64,000 bases of DNA from the NCBI RefSeq assembly GCF_945859685.1, contig NC_079147.1, positions 268,103,913 through 268,167,912 on the forward strand, given 5' to 3'. The stretch is from Eupeodes corollae. Lineage: Eukaryota; Arthropoda; Insecta; Diptera; Syrphidae. The notes under the pieces are model-generated. The model ran no database searches. It saw only the letters and a program-made list of their open reading frames with translations, and was not told the origin of the DNA. Below are positions 43,255-54,669 of the stretch, piece by piece. Positions within the stretch are counted from its first letter, which is position 1. The number at the start of each line of letters is the position of its first letter. The position numbers and the translations under genes are program-made.

Positions 43255-46200
43255 TCACTCAACAGTATATTCTGTGATCTCATTGGCTTGCTTAATTAGT
43301 GCAGTTACATCTGCTAAAAGTTCTGTTGAACAAGCGGAAGTCAAATAGGGTTTCATTACATCAAATTCGGAACCATCACTTTTAATAATAACACCACCAG
43401 CTTCACGTAATATAACAGCTCCAGCTGCAACATCCCATGGTTGTAGATCTTCAACATGGAAAGCATCAACTATTCCTTTGGCTACGTAACATAAAGATAG
43501 AGCAGCACTTCCAAAAGTTCGAATTCTGCGAAGAATTAAAATGTTTTAAAGTTTTTTAAAAGAATTTCATTATTTTACTCACCCTGAAGAATTTGAACCC
43601 AATTTTGTTAATCTCTTAACATTTTTGTCCCGTACTCTTTTGGAGTGGATCATTGAGATTTCATAAACAATAATTGAGTCGTTAATCTGAAATAGAAGAA
43701 GTAAAAATATTAGTAAAATAGTTCATCAAATTTAAATGAGAACTAGTTTGATAAATTAATATGACTTAACCTAAGTGGAAGCGGATCGTAATATTGTATT
43801 TCAAAATTCCTAACCTCAAAATATTGTATGTTGTTCTGGTCTTTAACTTTTCTTTAGAAAATAACGATATAGCTCACTTAAATTATTTTTCTAAAGATGC
43901 TATACATTGTATAAATGTTCATATTAATAGTATTTATTATTATTATTAAAATTTATTAACTATAAATTAAAATTAACAAGTTAATACATATTGTTAAGAG
44001 ACTTAGCTGCTGAGGCTTCTGACTATAAAAACTAAGCTTGTGTATTTTTTTTTTTAACTAAAGAATGTAAAAAGTAAATAGTATAAAAAATGTTCGAAGT
44101 TAAGTATTTGCAGCCTGTACTAGTTGGAGGGCTTTCTTTTTTAGAAGGTGTTGTTCATCTGTCTTGAAGTTGAGGTTGGGTAGCTTGGTTTAGATTTATT
44201 AATGTTGATGGAACTGTAGAAATGCTGGTATTTCTGACAGTCATTAAGTCTATGTGCTTTGATTTTACGATTGACTTCACGTAAAAAGTCACGTTTTGTC
44301 AGTGTAACACAGATTTCACAGGGGAAACATGAGCAGCATGTGCTGCTTTATCAGCTTGTTCGTTACGAAAAAATCCCAGCGTGACCGGGAACTCACATTA
44401 GTTTTAGTTTGTTGGCAGACTTAATGAGATGGTGTCTTATTTTGCTCATTATGGGATTTCGTATAGCGAGTAGAACTGCCAAACAAATCCCAAATCGCCG
44501 TAGCTTCAGCGGGGAATACAGACAGTATTGTCCAGAATTCCAATGGACAGAAGGAAACAATCTTCGTAGGTTGAAGCAAACGATTTGCTGTATTGGGCTT
44601 TGGAACCGTCTGTACAAATTATTTTCCAATTTTTGGACCATAGGGCATCAGTAGTATCTTTGAATAAGTATCAGTAGATGTATGAGGAAGTGTGATTTTT
44701 GTTGTGTTCAGTCATGACCATGATAAAAGGGAATCTTGATGCAACATGGTGGGCATCCTGGATTGTATTTTTCTTGTTTAATAACTGAAAGTTCCATAGA
44801 TTTGGCAATTGTTATAGCGGTAGAAATTGCTGAAGGGATACGTTTAAGATACTTTGATTTATCAAGCGTTTTGACGTCTTCATCAATAATTGAGCCTCGG
44901 CTGATCACAAATTTCACATGGAGTTTAGCTCTGGTTTCAAGAATACGCTCTTCTACTAGGGGAAGTTCAGCTTTTGTTACGTATTGGGGTGGTTGGGAAA
45001 GCATATAAACTTATGCGTGCAGCTTGGTGGTAAGAAGACTTGATGTAGTTTATTGTAGTTTTAGGAGAGTTTTCGTAGATTGATAAACCATAATCTATCT
45101 TATTTAAGACTAAAGATCTTGTTACATTACATAAAGTATTTATATGTGCAAATGATTTTTTACTGGATAGATAAGCTCTTTTTAAGTTCAGTGGTTCTAA
45201 ATTGAATTTATTTTTGAAAATAATACCTCAAATACTTAGGTTGGTTACATTTTCTATACTGATATTATTAAAGTTAAAAGAAACTCCATTACAAGATGTT
45301 TTACGACATATATGCAAAGTTTTGCATTTATCTAATGATAATTTAGCGCCCGAAGTAACAGACCATGTTGAAATATCTGCTAGAACATTTGAAAACAGAG
45401 CTTGATGTTCTGCGAGGTTATTGTGCTTACACATGATATATACGCCTTCATCGGCGTATGTACAATGGTCAAGTTGCGAATATTTAGCCATAATAGCACT
45501 GAAGTCGTCGAAAGCAATTAGGAATAACACGAGTGTTAAAGAAGAACCTTGAGGGAATCCATTGTAGAGAGGATAAGATTCAGAAAAACAATTGTTTAAC
45601 TTGGCGCAGATTTTTCTATTAGAGTTTATACTTTATGTGTTAGGAGAGAATATATTTTGATGGCATAAATAACATTTTATTTTCTCATAAAATTGACAGT
45701 ATCTCTGTTGTATTACTTAGTTCAGGAATATGTCATTAATGAACAGTTGTTAATTAACATTTATAGATAAAGTTAAATATTATACTAGTTCATAAACTAA
45801 TTTCAAAATTACAGAATTATATGATTTTTTCTTTTATTTTCCAAAAAAAAAATATTCGTATACCTTGTAAATTGTCAACAGGACCCTCTTAGGGACAAAA
45901 ATGTGGTGCTAAGTATGAAAAATTGATTTCTTTTCCATTTTGTCTCTAATCAAAATGTTTATTTAGAATTGGTCAAAACTTAAATATTAACAAATTATGG
46001 AGTTTAAATAAAATGTATGTTTAAAATTGTGTGTGACAAAATTCGGTGTTTCGAATTTTGTATGGCAAATTACTAAACAAAGTTATAGTATTTAAAACTA
46101 GCTTTATCAAATTATAACTGTATTGAGTTCTTACTTATTTTTTCATCAAGTTCTCATGAGTTGGAACTCTGATTTAGATGTCAGTCTGAGATTGAATTTT

Positions 46201-49200
46201 GATTTGTTAGACCGTGCAAATTGGGGGCCCAGGAAATTAGAATTAATTTTTTTATTAATAATTTATCGACTTGCAGTTTAGGTAACTTTTAGATAACACC
46301 AGAATTTTTGATATTTCATTATTTTCGAGATTATAATAAGATAATAATTAAGCAAGCAGACGAAGACAAGAACATGCTCATTTGGTATTATTTTGTTGTT
46401 ATAAAACGGAAAACATGTTAAAATCGACTAACAAAAAGAACATCCCAACGACATTTAAACCAAAAATGAAAACTAATTTAAATAGGAAATGTATTAACCT
46501 TATAAAATTATAGGATTTTTTCTTTTACTTTTCAAAAAATTGTTCGTATACCTTGCGAATTCTCAATAGGACCCTTTTGTTCATATTGCTTTCAGTATAC
46601 AAAACGTTAACCCAAAAACTTTGTTTGATAGATGTTCAAAAATTTTGTGGCAAGTATTAAAAAAATGATTTTTCTTTTCCATTTTGACTCCTGGCATAAT
46701 GTTTATTTAGAATTTGTCAAAACTAAAATATGAAAACTGTATTGGATTTGAATAAAATGTTGCATGGTCAAAATTCTGTATGACAAAATTCTGCATTTCT
46801 TGAAAATGTTCTAATCTCTAAAACTAGTTTTATCAAAACATTAGAACTCCATTTAATTCTTATTCATTTTTTTTATTAAGTTCTTTATAGTTAGAACTCG
46901 ATTTAGGTCTCCGTCTGAGATTGAATTTCGATTTATTCGAACTTTATTATTTTGTTTAGTAATAATTTTACCACTTGACGTTTGAGAAATTTTTTAAAAA
47001 TAAATTTCATATTTCATTATTTTCGTGATTTTAATAATTAAGATTATTAAGCAAGTAGACAATTTGTGCTTTTAACGAAGATAAAGCGTCTGTTTGGAAA
47101 ATATGTCCTTTCTGGAAGACAAAATATTCATTTGGTAATATTTTGCTGTTGAAAAACGGAAAAGATAAGTTTCAATTCACATTTGACACACCCACACTCC
47201 AAGACTATTTCAACTTCGCGACTTGTTTAACTTATTAACTAGCAGACATCAACATAATTTGTGAAACCTTATATTCCATTGACAACAACGCTAAAGGTGT
47301 AGCCAACAACGAAAACAACATCGAAACAAAACAGGTTGAAATCGACTGATCATCCCAACGGCTTCAAAACCAAAAAAGAAATTAATTTAAATCGAAAATG
47401 AATGAACTGAAATGAATGGCAAAATAGTTTCCGAAAAATCAAACCTGCCAAGAAACATTCAATATTATTTATTGATAGCAAAGCAAGTCAAAATTCTACC
47501 AGGGGTGGAATCGGCTAAGGTGAAAATTGATTATCATACTTTTGATTGCCAAATTTGACTATCATTTTCATTGCGACGGAGTTTAAAATGATTCCAACTC
47601 AATTCAATTTTATTGAACACTTTCAGATTAGAATTGTCACAATTCATTGTTGCTATGGTGAAATTTTAAAATGATTTCTATAAAATATCAAAATAAAAGT
47701 ATCAAATTGACTGTATTTTAATAACATTCTTACTTTTCTTGTGTTTTTTTGAACGTCGTAAGCTTTGCCGGTCACAAGAATGTTATTTCTTGACGGAAAT
47801 AGGTATACAAGCAAATTTTACATTCGTTTGTGTAAACGTCTGGTAGCTCTATTAAGAAACGACAGCTTTTTAGGTATCAATTTGGCTATCACCTTACATA
47901 CATACATAGATCAAATTCGATTATTTTGACTTTCATTTATCAAATATCACCTTAGCCTATTCCACCCCAGGTGCTATGAAATTAATACATTTTTCATTAG
48001 AAATTTGTTTTATAAAACCGAGATCTTAGTCCTTCAAACTCAATAATAAATGTACGCTGAGTGAGAATTATAGAAAAGGAAAGAAGTGCCTGAATTCTAA
48101 ACATTTTAAAAACCAAGTTTTAAAGATAAATCGAGATTTGCTAGATCGTGTTGTAAATTAATTTTAGAGCTAGTGTTTTTGTAAATTTGTATAAAAGTAT
48201 TTATATGCATGTTGGTTATTATTAATATCTGGTATAAAATGTGTTCTAATTAAAAAGAAAACAGTATATTGAATGAAGTGTTGGATTTTTCACACAGATA
48301 GTTTAAACAGAAATAAAATAAGTTTGCCGTGTTTTGAAAATGCAGATTTTAAAGACTAATGATACAGGTAGAATATAGAATTTTGATCACATAGAACTCT
48401 GAAAAAACAGGGGTGGAATCGGCTAAGGTGATTGTTGACTATCAATTTTTTGATAATCAAATTGACTATCATTTTCATTCCGTCTACGTAAAATGATTCA
48501 ACTCAATTCAATTCGATTGAACAATTTCAGATTCAAATTGTCAAAATTCGTTGTTGCCTTAGTGAAATTTTAAATTGATTCTTATAAAATATCTAAATAA
48601 AAGTCTCAAATTGGGTGATTTTGTATAAAATTCTTACTTTTCTTCGAATGTCGTAAGCTTTGTAGGTCACAGGAATGTGTTTAATGTGTTTTTTAAAAGA
48701 AACAAAGTGAACTGAGAAAATTTTCCAGTCGTTTGTGAAAGCGTCTGGTAGCTCTATTCGGAATAAACAAATTTGTTTGAAAACGACTATCACATTTTTT
48801 TGTGATAGCTTTTTAGGTATCAATTTGACTATCACCTTATGTAGACCAAATTTGATCATTTTGATTGTCATTTATCAACAATCACCTTAGCCGATTCCAC
48901 CCCAGTATTTCGACACGCTTCCAAATAAATTGCAGTCCTATTCATTTCTTTGATCCTTAAATATTTAGTCTTATGGTCATGTTCTGCATTTCACTTATTG
49001 AGAATACACTTTGCGAAAGTTAGTTTGGGTGTTCCACAATTCCTAATTTCGAACATTCAAATGGATATTCTGTATTTCGGTTTGTCCCATTTTTTGATCG
49101 CATTCAAATCACATTTTTTATTTCTGTGAATTGATCTTTGATACGTTCATTCTGCTAGGAATTGGAGGGTTGCAGCAAGTTTTTGAATTGAAGGATTCGA

Positions 49201-52200
49201 TGAAGGCATTATAAAAGGCTCTATTTTCCTTAGAACATATTAAAAATCTTCTTTGCTTAATCTAAAATTATAATAAAAGCTTAAAAGGAAAATCAAGAAT
49301 TAACTTTATTTATCAGAATAATTCTACATAATTTTTACACATTTACATTGTGTCAGGTAAATCCATTATATTTGATTTGTTTGACAATTGCGGTTCGATA
49401 AGAACTTGAATTGGTGAAACTAAACGAAGCATTCTTAGATCAAAAACCATCAGGAACCGATCGACAGATAATGTTAACTGACGGCCACTAAATCCACAAG
49501 AAATCAAATAATTGCCTTGTACATCGAAGTCTGAGAGACTTCCAGCATGAGTCTTGATTGTATGCTTTTATTTTTTCTCTTGAATTGTTTTTACTTAAAA
49601 TTTTCAATAATATTGCATCCATCTTCAAAACAGCAAAAATTTTACTTCAGAAAAAAAAAATAAAAATAGATGATCCTTCAGTTCTGACAGTTCGAAGTTT
49701 TCGAAATCGATCGAATTAAAGAACATGCAATTTCATTTCACGTGAAATTGAAGAGTGATTCAATTCACTTTCGATCGAAATTTGGAACATGGGCGTCATC
49801 ATTCCAAAAGAAAAAAATGCATGTCAAAACGGTTACAAAAATTAATTAAATGCTCTTAAAAAGTGTTTAGTTAAAATAATATGATTCATTTTTTGATACT
49901 TTGAATATTTAAGATTTTACAATTTCAAGCTCAAGGAAAATCCAAAGCTTGTTTATATATATCTCTACTCATAAGTAAATACTTCCAGGTATTCTTAAAC
50001 ACATTTTAAACATACTGCGTAAAGTAACAATGTCTTTAAACGCCAAAAAGTTATTTATTAAGGATTTGCAACATGTGGTGCTTCCAGTTTCAATTAAACC
50101 CAGACATTTTCCCATTGATTTGCTATACATAATAAATTGTTAAATTTTTATACTCTTTCATTTAATTCGCTGTTACAATGTCACGGGACACGAATAAATA
50201 TGGTAAATATGCTTTGAAGACACTGTAAAGCCTTACTGATCCTTCTAGTGAAGAATTAAATGAAAGATACCGAAGCTCACCCGCTCTTCCGTTTAGACTG
50301 ATACATGATATTTTGTATTGTGAGCCTGTATTCCGTCCATTTGTCCATAGAACTAATTTTTATTGGGGTTAAAATCTGTGTAAAGGTTTGAGGAATTTAT
50401 TTGAGAGTCTAAGCCTTTATTTATATTAGTGCTCTTTATGTTTCCATGGTCGACGTTACTTTGAATAGGGTCTAAATAAAAAATATTGAAAGGAAACATT
50501 TAAGAAACACTTAAAATGTATTTCAAATGTTGTAAAATATAAAGAAAATAGTTAGACATGACTCCGAAGTAAAAGGTTTTGTCCTCCACATCAATGAGAA
50601 GAACTAGGACATAACTGTTTTCTCACTACTAAAGTAAAAAAAAATAATTAAATATGACTGCTAGTCGCCGGTGTAAAGTCTTTGGAAGAACAATATTTAG
50701 GATTAATCATCGCAACGTAAAAAGCCGGACAAAATTTACACTAAAGAATAAAAAAATATTGCCAAAAGATTAAAGATTTCGGGTTTGGTTCCCGTGAATA
50801 TGTCCGTCCCTAATTAAAAGATAAATCCCAACAAACTGTGAATCACAATGGGCCTTACTAATAATCAAATTTAGTGTTAAGGTTAAAAGAAAATCTCAAG
50901 ACTTTAGAAAATTCACATACCAATAACGAATTTAATATCCAGTTTAGTCGTTAGCAAAACGTCAAAATTTAATACACGGAAATCCATGTTTAAAGTCGAG
51001 CATTAAAAAAAAGTGTTGCCTAAGTGCTGTTTTATGGTACGTAAATTTGTATTTAATACTTAAATCTTATCTCAAGTTATCTGGTCGATTTCCATTGGTA
51101 ATGGTATATTTGAGGCTGTGAATGCAAAAGTGGTGTATCCCACTTTTTGTAATTGGGTTTGAATCGACTAAAACAAGCACATAAGCTTTGAAAATAGTAA
51201 AGTTATATTTTTTTTGCAAAAATTAGTTATTCAAGAATATAAAACTATGTTTAAAATAATGTATTTCCCTAAGACAAAAATATGAGAGACAAAATAAGCC
51301 AATTTTTCAAAATAAGGTTATGCCACTTTCAGATTTTTGTTCTAAAGCCTAGTACGCAGATCACGCTAAATTATAGCTTTCATACAAAATTATCTCAAAA
51401 ATGTAGGTAAAGAATTTTGTATGGGAGCTAAAATTTAGCACGATCTGCGTTCTAGGCTTAAAGTAAAAATGAAGTACTTAATTTAGAAGTACTTTATTTA
51501 TTAGGGGTATTCACGATTCGATGCAATTAGTCTAGTATCATTGCAAAAGTGTAACGTTGAAACATTTTCTTCCAAACTGACAACGACACCAGACAAATTT
51601 TATACTCCATCTTGCGAATCGGAAAGAAGCTCTCGGGACAGTCAAAAGGAGAAGTTACCCATGTTGTATACTCTTTTTTTCATTCCTACTGAAACTGAAC
51701 AAAAAGCAACGAAACGCAATTATAAACGCATCATTTGACATAATTGTATTCGCTTATTTTCGTATTTGGGGTTAACACTGCAGAATGTAATTTATATATT
51801 TCAAATGATCGAATATAATACTAAAAAAGGGCTTTGGAGAGCTTATGTAATGTTTGCTTAAATATTTAGTGCGTTATAGTATTACGATCGTTGATTTTAC
51901 TTTAAATACGTGGCTAATTTGTTGATTCCGTTTTATATATTTAAGAACTATATTTCCTTGTGAAAAAGATGGTGTTATAAATTAAAATTTAATTTAAAAG
52001 TCACTTCGACACTTCAAATCAATTGTCGTACTTGAATATAATACAAGTACTAAAATACTTGATGTTAAAAAGAACACGGCAATACTGAACTTTGACAGTT
52101 TCTACTTTTGTTCCTCCCCTTAAATCTACATTTTGCAAATGGTTTGCTATAGCAGATTCACGCCATATTCTTGAATCATGAGCTGATCCTCTCCATCTAG

Positions 52201-54669
52201 CAACTATGTCTAGAATTTTGCCATGCGCGTCACAAACAACCTGTAGGTACAAAATCATTTTTTGAAAGACTTTTTTCAGAAAAATGAACACCTACCTGAA
52301 CATTAATTGAATAGAAATTCTTTCGGCATCTATGGCGAGAACCGAACTCGCCACCTGGGTTTTTAATTTTAATGTGGGTGCAGTCTGCAATGCACTGAGG
52401 GAACCTAGCAATGCTAAAAAAATCTTGCTTCATTCTTTGAAGGCTTCGAGTGTCTGTTGAAAACCTGATAAATGTTCTTTTTTTTGAAGCCAGTGCTGTA
52501 ACAAACTTTCTCACGCAATTGCTCACAGATTGTTGAGAAATGTTATGAAGATCACCTTATAAAAATGAAATTAAGTGGGATTGGAAAAAAAGGACGTGAC
52601 GTATGTATGAGACAACTACCGGTATCACTTTGGTACGATCCTTTGCCCAGGTATCGTAACGAGACCAGAACAATGAGCTCAGGGGAAAGTGCTCCCCCTC
52701 GATTTGATCGGGAGGCTAAATCGTCGCTCACAGCTTCGATGATGAATCTGGCATTTTGTTTAGTGAATCTTTAGATACGATAAAGACTTGAAAATAATTT
52801 CAAATAATAAGAAGGGAACTAATAAACCAAAACCCACCTGTAGTGACCAAAGAATTCATTTTCATCATATTTCGTAAATGGATCTATCCTTTCTTTGTAC
52901 ATTTTCACTCTACGAGATGAAGAAGTTTCTGCGATTATTTCAAAATCTAGAAACAGGCCTTCGTCAATTGAACTCATTTTTCAAAACTTGTATTTATATT
53001 TTTGCTTTTGCATAATAACAAAAAATTGATCTTTGACAGTTCTGACAGTTCAAGCAATTTTTGTTCTTATTTGTAGTAGATTTTGTAATAGATTCAAGGA
53101 AAATCTTGAGACTAGTAAGTGAGAGGGTTAAATTGTTTTTTGGTACCACTTTATTAAAACTCAGCACTTTGTTTTAACCTTCCAGTTAACTAATAGTCGA
53201 CATTAGCGTTTGATTATTAGTAAGGCCCAATGTCTCTACTCTTATAGTATAGTGATGATTTGTATATAAGGGTGTAGTGGGATATATCAATTAAATGGTT
53301 AAGCATGTTACTTGTTTCTTGAGCTTTTCCAAGATTTATAATGCGTTACTAAGACAATGAAGGTACAATAAGATTTCTGTTATGAACTGACTCTCCCGTC
53401 AACTGATCAACACTTAATAAATTACCTGTGGCCCGTAATTAGGAAAGTAGTTTCAACTTTTAAACCTAACACAACGTAATGCTTAATATTTATCTAATTT
53501 TGTTACTTTTCGAAAAGGTTCTAAAATTCTACTTACAAAATAAAGTTTCTAAAAGGAAGCAAGAAAAAACTTTTCTGGAGTTTAATCATTTTTGGGAATA
53601 GTGTGGTCACAATGGATAATCTTTCATCAATGATTACTCTAGCTCGTATCTCCTCTTACGCGCTTGAATTGAATCATTCTCGTGTTTCTAATAGAACTTC
53701 AGAGACTCCAAAGCTTCTAGAAAACAATACCTTAGGAAGAAAAGGCACGACCGGTTTTTAGGTCGCATTCCTCTTAGTCCAAATCTATATTCATCGCATG
53801 CAAACAAAACAATTTGAACCATTTTTTCACATTCATGCTTCCGATGTGATGTTTGAAAAATTTCAAGTGTTTAAATTTTATCTGATCAGAAATAAATTAT
53901 TTATCTTAATATTGATTTGGCATTAAAAAAACAACTGAACCCAAACATTTAAATAGAAAACAAAGATAAGATTGTCAGACAAAGTAGCCTTAATAAAGTT
54001 ATTTGTGATATTCTGGTTGTTTAAAAAAATAAAGGCATTCTTTCGAACTTTCCTTAAAAAAAAACATCGTGTGAAAAGAAGAATAAAAGTGAAATTCCTC
54101 TTTCTTATCTTGACGTCTTAAATTAAGGTTAAATCTAAACTAACTCAACTGAAAATAAATGCATCTTGCTTAGTAACTTAAAAAATTCAACATATCACAC
54201 TTACCGCTTTTCGATTGCTCACACTTATCTTTTTGCCATTCAGATAAGCTCCATTCCCCTTATATGCACTGTACATCTCATCATTAATTGGATCATAAAC
54301 AATTCCCAGCACCAAATCCTTCTTAATACTCAATCCAACCGAAATACAACACAGCGGTATTCTTCTTATGAAATTAGTCGTCCCATCGATTGGATCAATT
54401 ATCCAAGTTGGCTCATCCGTCAATTCAGGTTCAATTTTATTCACAGCCGAATCTTCTTCACCAATAAATTTACTTTCTGGGAATTCTTTCTTGATTCCCT
54501 CAACAAGAATATCTTCGATTTGTTTATCATAAACTGTTACAAGATCATAGAAACTTGATTTCGTTACAAATTCAGCTTTGTTCTGGTTGTAGCCCTCACG
54601 AAATATAACACCACATTTTTTAACCAAATCAACAACCACATTATGGTATTTTTCTAAATTAGCTTCCAT
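43255..54669 (-). CDS. Inositol monophosphatase family protein, paralog 1
   Basis: Three exons on the minus strand: 54669-54205, 43686-43583 and 43525-43255. The phases match, giving 279 residues, the usual family length. The enzyme removes phosphate from inositol monophosphates in the cytosol and depends on Mg2+. Metal ligands are visible: GEEDS (Glu71/Glu72), WIIDPIDGTTNF (Asp92, Asp95) and PWDVAAG (Asp221). Intron 1 is about 10.5 kb and filled with a LINE, MITEs, a tandem repeat, a PAN2 fragment and a Harbinger transposase gene. The next gene upstream is a paralog with the same exon 2 (104 nt) and exon 3 (271 nt) lengths. The gene looks intact. It probably lies inside a brahma intron on the opposite strand. 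I recall a Drosophila cluster of such genes (CG17026-CG17029) in the same cytological region but cannot pick an ortholog. Confidence 0.92.
44100..45640 (-). mobile_element. I-like non-LTR retrotransposon remnant with RNase H
   Basis: The minus strand starts with a PQGSSLT...LFLIAFDD block near 45560-45490 and a YADE box where YADD is expected. About 900 bp on is an RNase H domain: CTDGS near 44600, and FRNEQADKAAHAA near 44330-44370 with the family's AD pair. An RT followed by RNase H points to the I/R1/Loa group. It contains multiple stops and lies inside the long intron of the adjacent phosphatase gene. Confidence 0.75.
45807..47408. repeat. Two-unit diverged tandem repeat with Harbinger-like end motifs
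   Basis: Unit 1 spans about 45807-46496 and unit 2 about 46503-47408. They align from start (TTCGTATACCTTG) to end (ACCAAAAA.GAAA..TAATTTAAAT) with indels. Each has a block near 46100-46200 or 46840-46930 resembling the subterminal left end of the Harbinger element (ACTCGATTTAG and TCAAGTTCT blocks compared with 6150-6200). There is no ORF. Confidence 0.7.
47500..47970 (+). mobile_element. MITE family B, copy 2
   Basis: 471 bp with ends AGGGGTGGAATCGGCTAAGG and, from the right, CTGGGGTGGAATAGGCTAAG. The interior aligns with the 48408-48905 copy (ACTCAATTCAATT, TTGTTGC, TCGTAAGCTTTG). It has no coding capacity. Confidence 0.8.
48050..48190. repeat. Harbinger right-end-like segment
   Basis: Similar to 8990-9120 of the Harbinger element: AAAGGAAAGAAGTGCC...GAATTCTAAA, then GAGATTTGCTAGATCG. 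Together with the left-end-like blocks in the tandem repeat before it, this suggests a decayed Harbinger derivative across 45.8-48.2 kb, into which MITE B copy 2 inserted. Confidence 0.45.
48408..48905 (+). mobile_element. MITE family B, copy 3 (best ends)
   Basis: 498 bp. GGGGTGGAATCGGCTAAGG and the following TGATTGTTGA are identical at both ends, in inverted orientation. It is rich in internal TGACTATCA-type motifs and has no ORF of its own. The 92-residue minus-strand open frame across it is fortuitous. No target duplication longer than a couple of bases is evident. Confidence 0.85.
48906..49342. other. No recognisable gene
   Basis: AT-rich sequence. An AATAAA on the minus strand near 49305-49315 lies just downstream of the PAN2-like fragment. 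Confidence 0.4.
49343..49561 (-). pseudogene. PAN2 (deadenylase scaffold) gene fragment
   Basis: A 72-codon open stretch on the minus strand, ending in TAA at 49343. It contains HAGSLSDFDVQGNYLISCGF and then VDRFLMVFDLRMLRLVSPIQ, which I recognise as a blade of the WD40 propeller of PAN2, the regulatory subunit of the PAN2-PAN3 poly(A) nuclease. Similarity stops at IEPQ, after which the reading is unrelated and terminates. It is preceded directly by a stop codon (TAA at about 49570). No ATG, neighbouring PAN2 exon or clear splice acceptor is visible, so this is a displaced fragment of about 190 bp, not the gene. It sits inside the long intron of the phosphatase gene. Confidence 0.75.
50178..50373 (+). 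other. Coding-like segment with one in-frame stop, unidentified
   Basis: An ATG at 50178 gives MSRDTNKYGKYALKTL, then TAA, then 48 open codons including SSEELNERYRSSPALPFRL and CEPVFRPFVHRTNFYWG. The residue composition looks protein-like and the stretch is less AT-biased than its flanks. I do not recognise the family. It may be another gene fragment. Confidence 0.3.
50375..51345. other. No recognisable gene
   Basis: AT-rich intronic sequence with nothing I can support. Confidence 0.4.
51346..51458. mobile_element. Miniature hairpin MITE with TAA duplication
   Basis: 113 bp that are almost entirely an inverted repeat. The left arm, 51346-51391, begins AGCCTAGTACGCAGATCACG. The right arm, 51413-51458, reads from its end AGCCTAGAACGCAGATCGTG. 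The loop is 21 nt. TAA flanks both sides (51343-51345 and 51459-51461). Arms and target fit a PIF/Harbinger-type MITE. Confidence 0.85.
52019..52977 (-). pseudogene. Second Harbinger (HARBI1-like) transposase, 3'-truncated, with introns
   Basis: Minus-strand exons 52977-52838, 52768-52620, 52555-52296 and from 52240 on have GT-AG junctions that keep frame. The protein begins MSSIDEGLFLDFEII. The helix-turn-helix region reads FTKQNARFIIEAVSDDL, then LRYLGKGSYQ and, across a junction, GDLHNISQQSVSNCV. The nuclease starts with IADCTHIKIKNPGGE, where the first Asp is intact, and continues IVARWRGSAHDSRIW. It then runs out at about 52100 before the LGDSGY block, so the second Asp and the Glu are missing. 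The exon pattern differs from the Harbinger gene at 6379-7255, so this is a different family. I see no terminal repeats. Confidence 0.85.
52978..54204. other. Intron of phosphatase paralog 1, nothing recognised
   Basis: AT-rich sequence with no supportable gene or repeat. It ends at the splice donor GTAAGT (minus strand, 54204-54199). Confidence 0.45.

Noticed and set aside
48593..48871. 92-residue minus-strand open frame
   Set aside because: It lies wholly inside MITE B, and the aligned copies do not keep the frame.
52565..52774. 69-residue plus-strand open frame
   Set aside because: It is antisense to exon 2 and intron 2 of the second Harbinger transposase.
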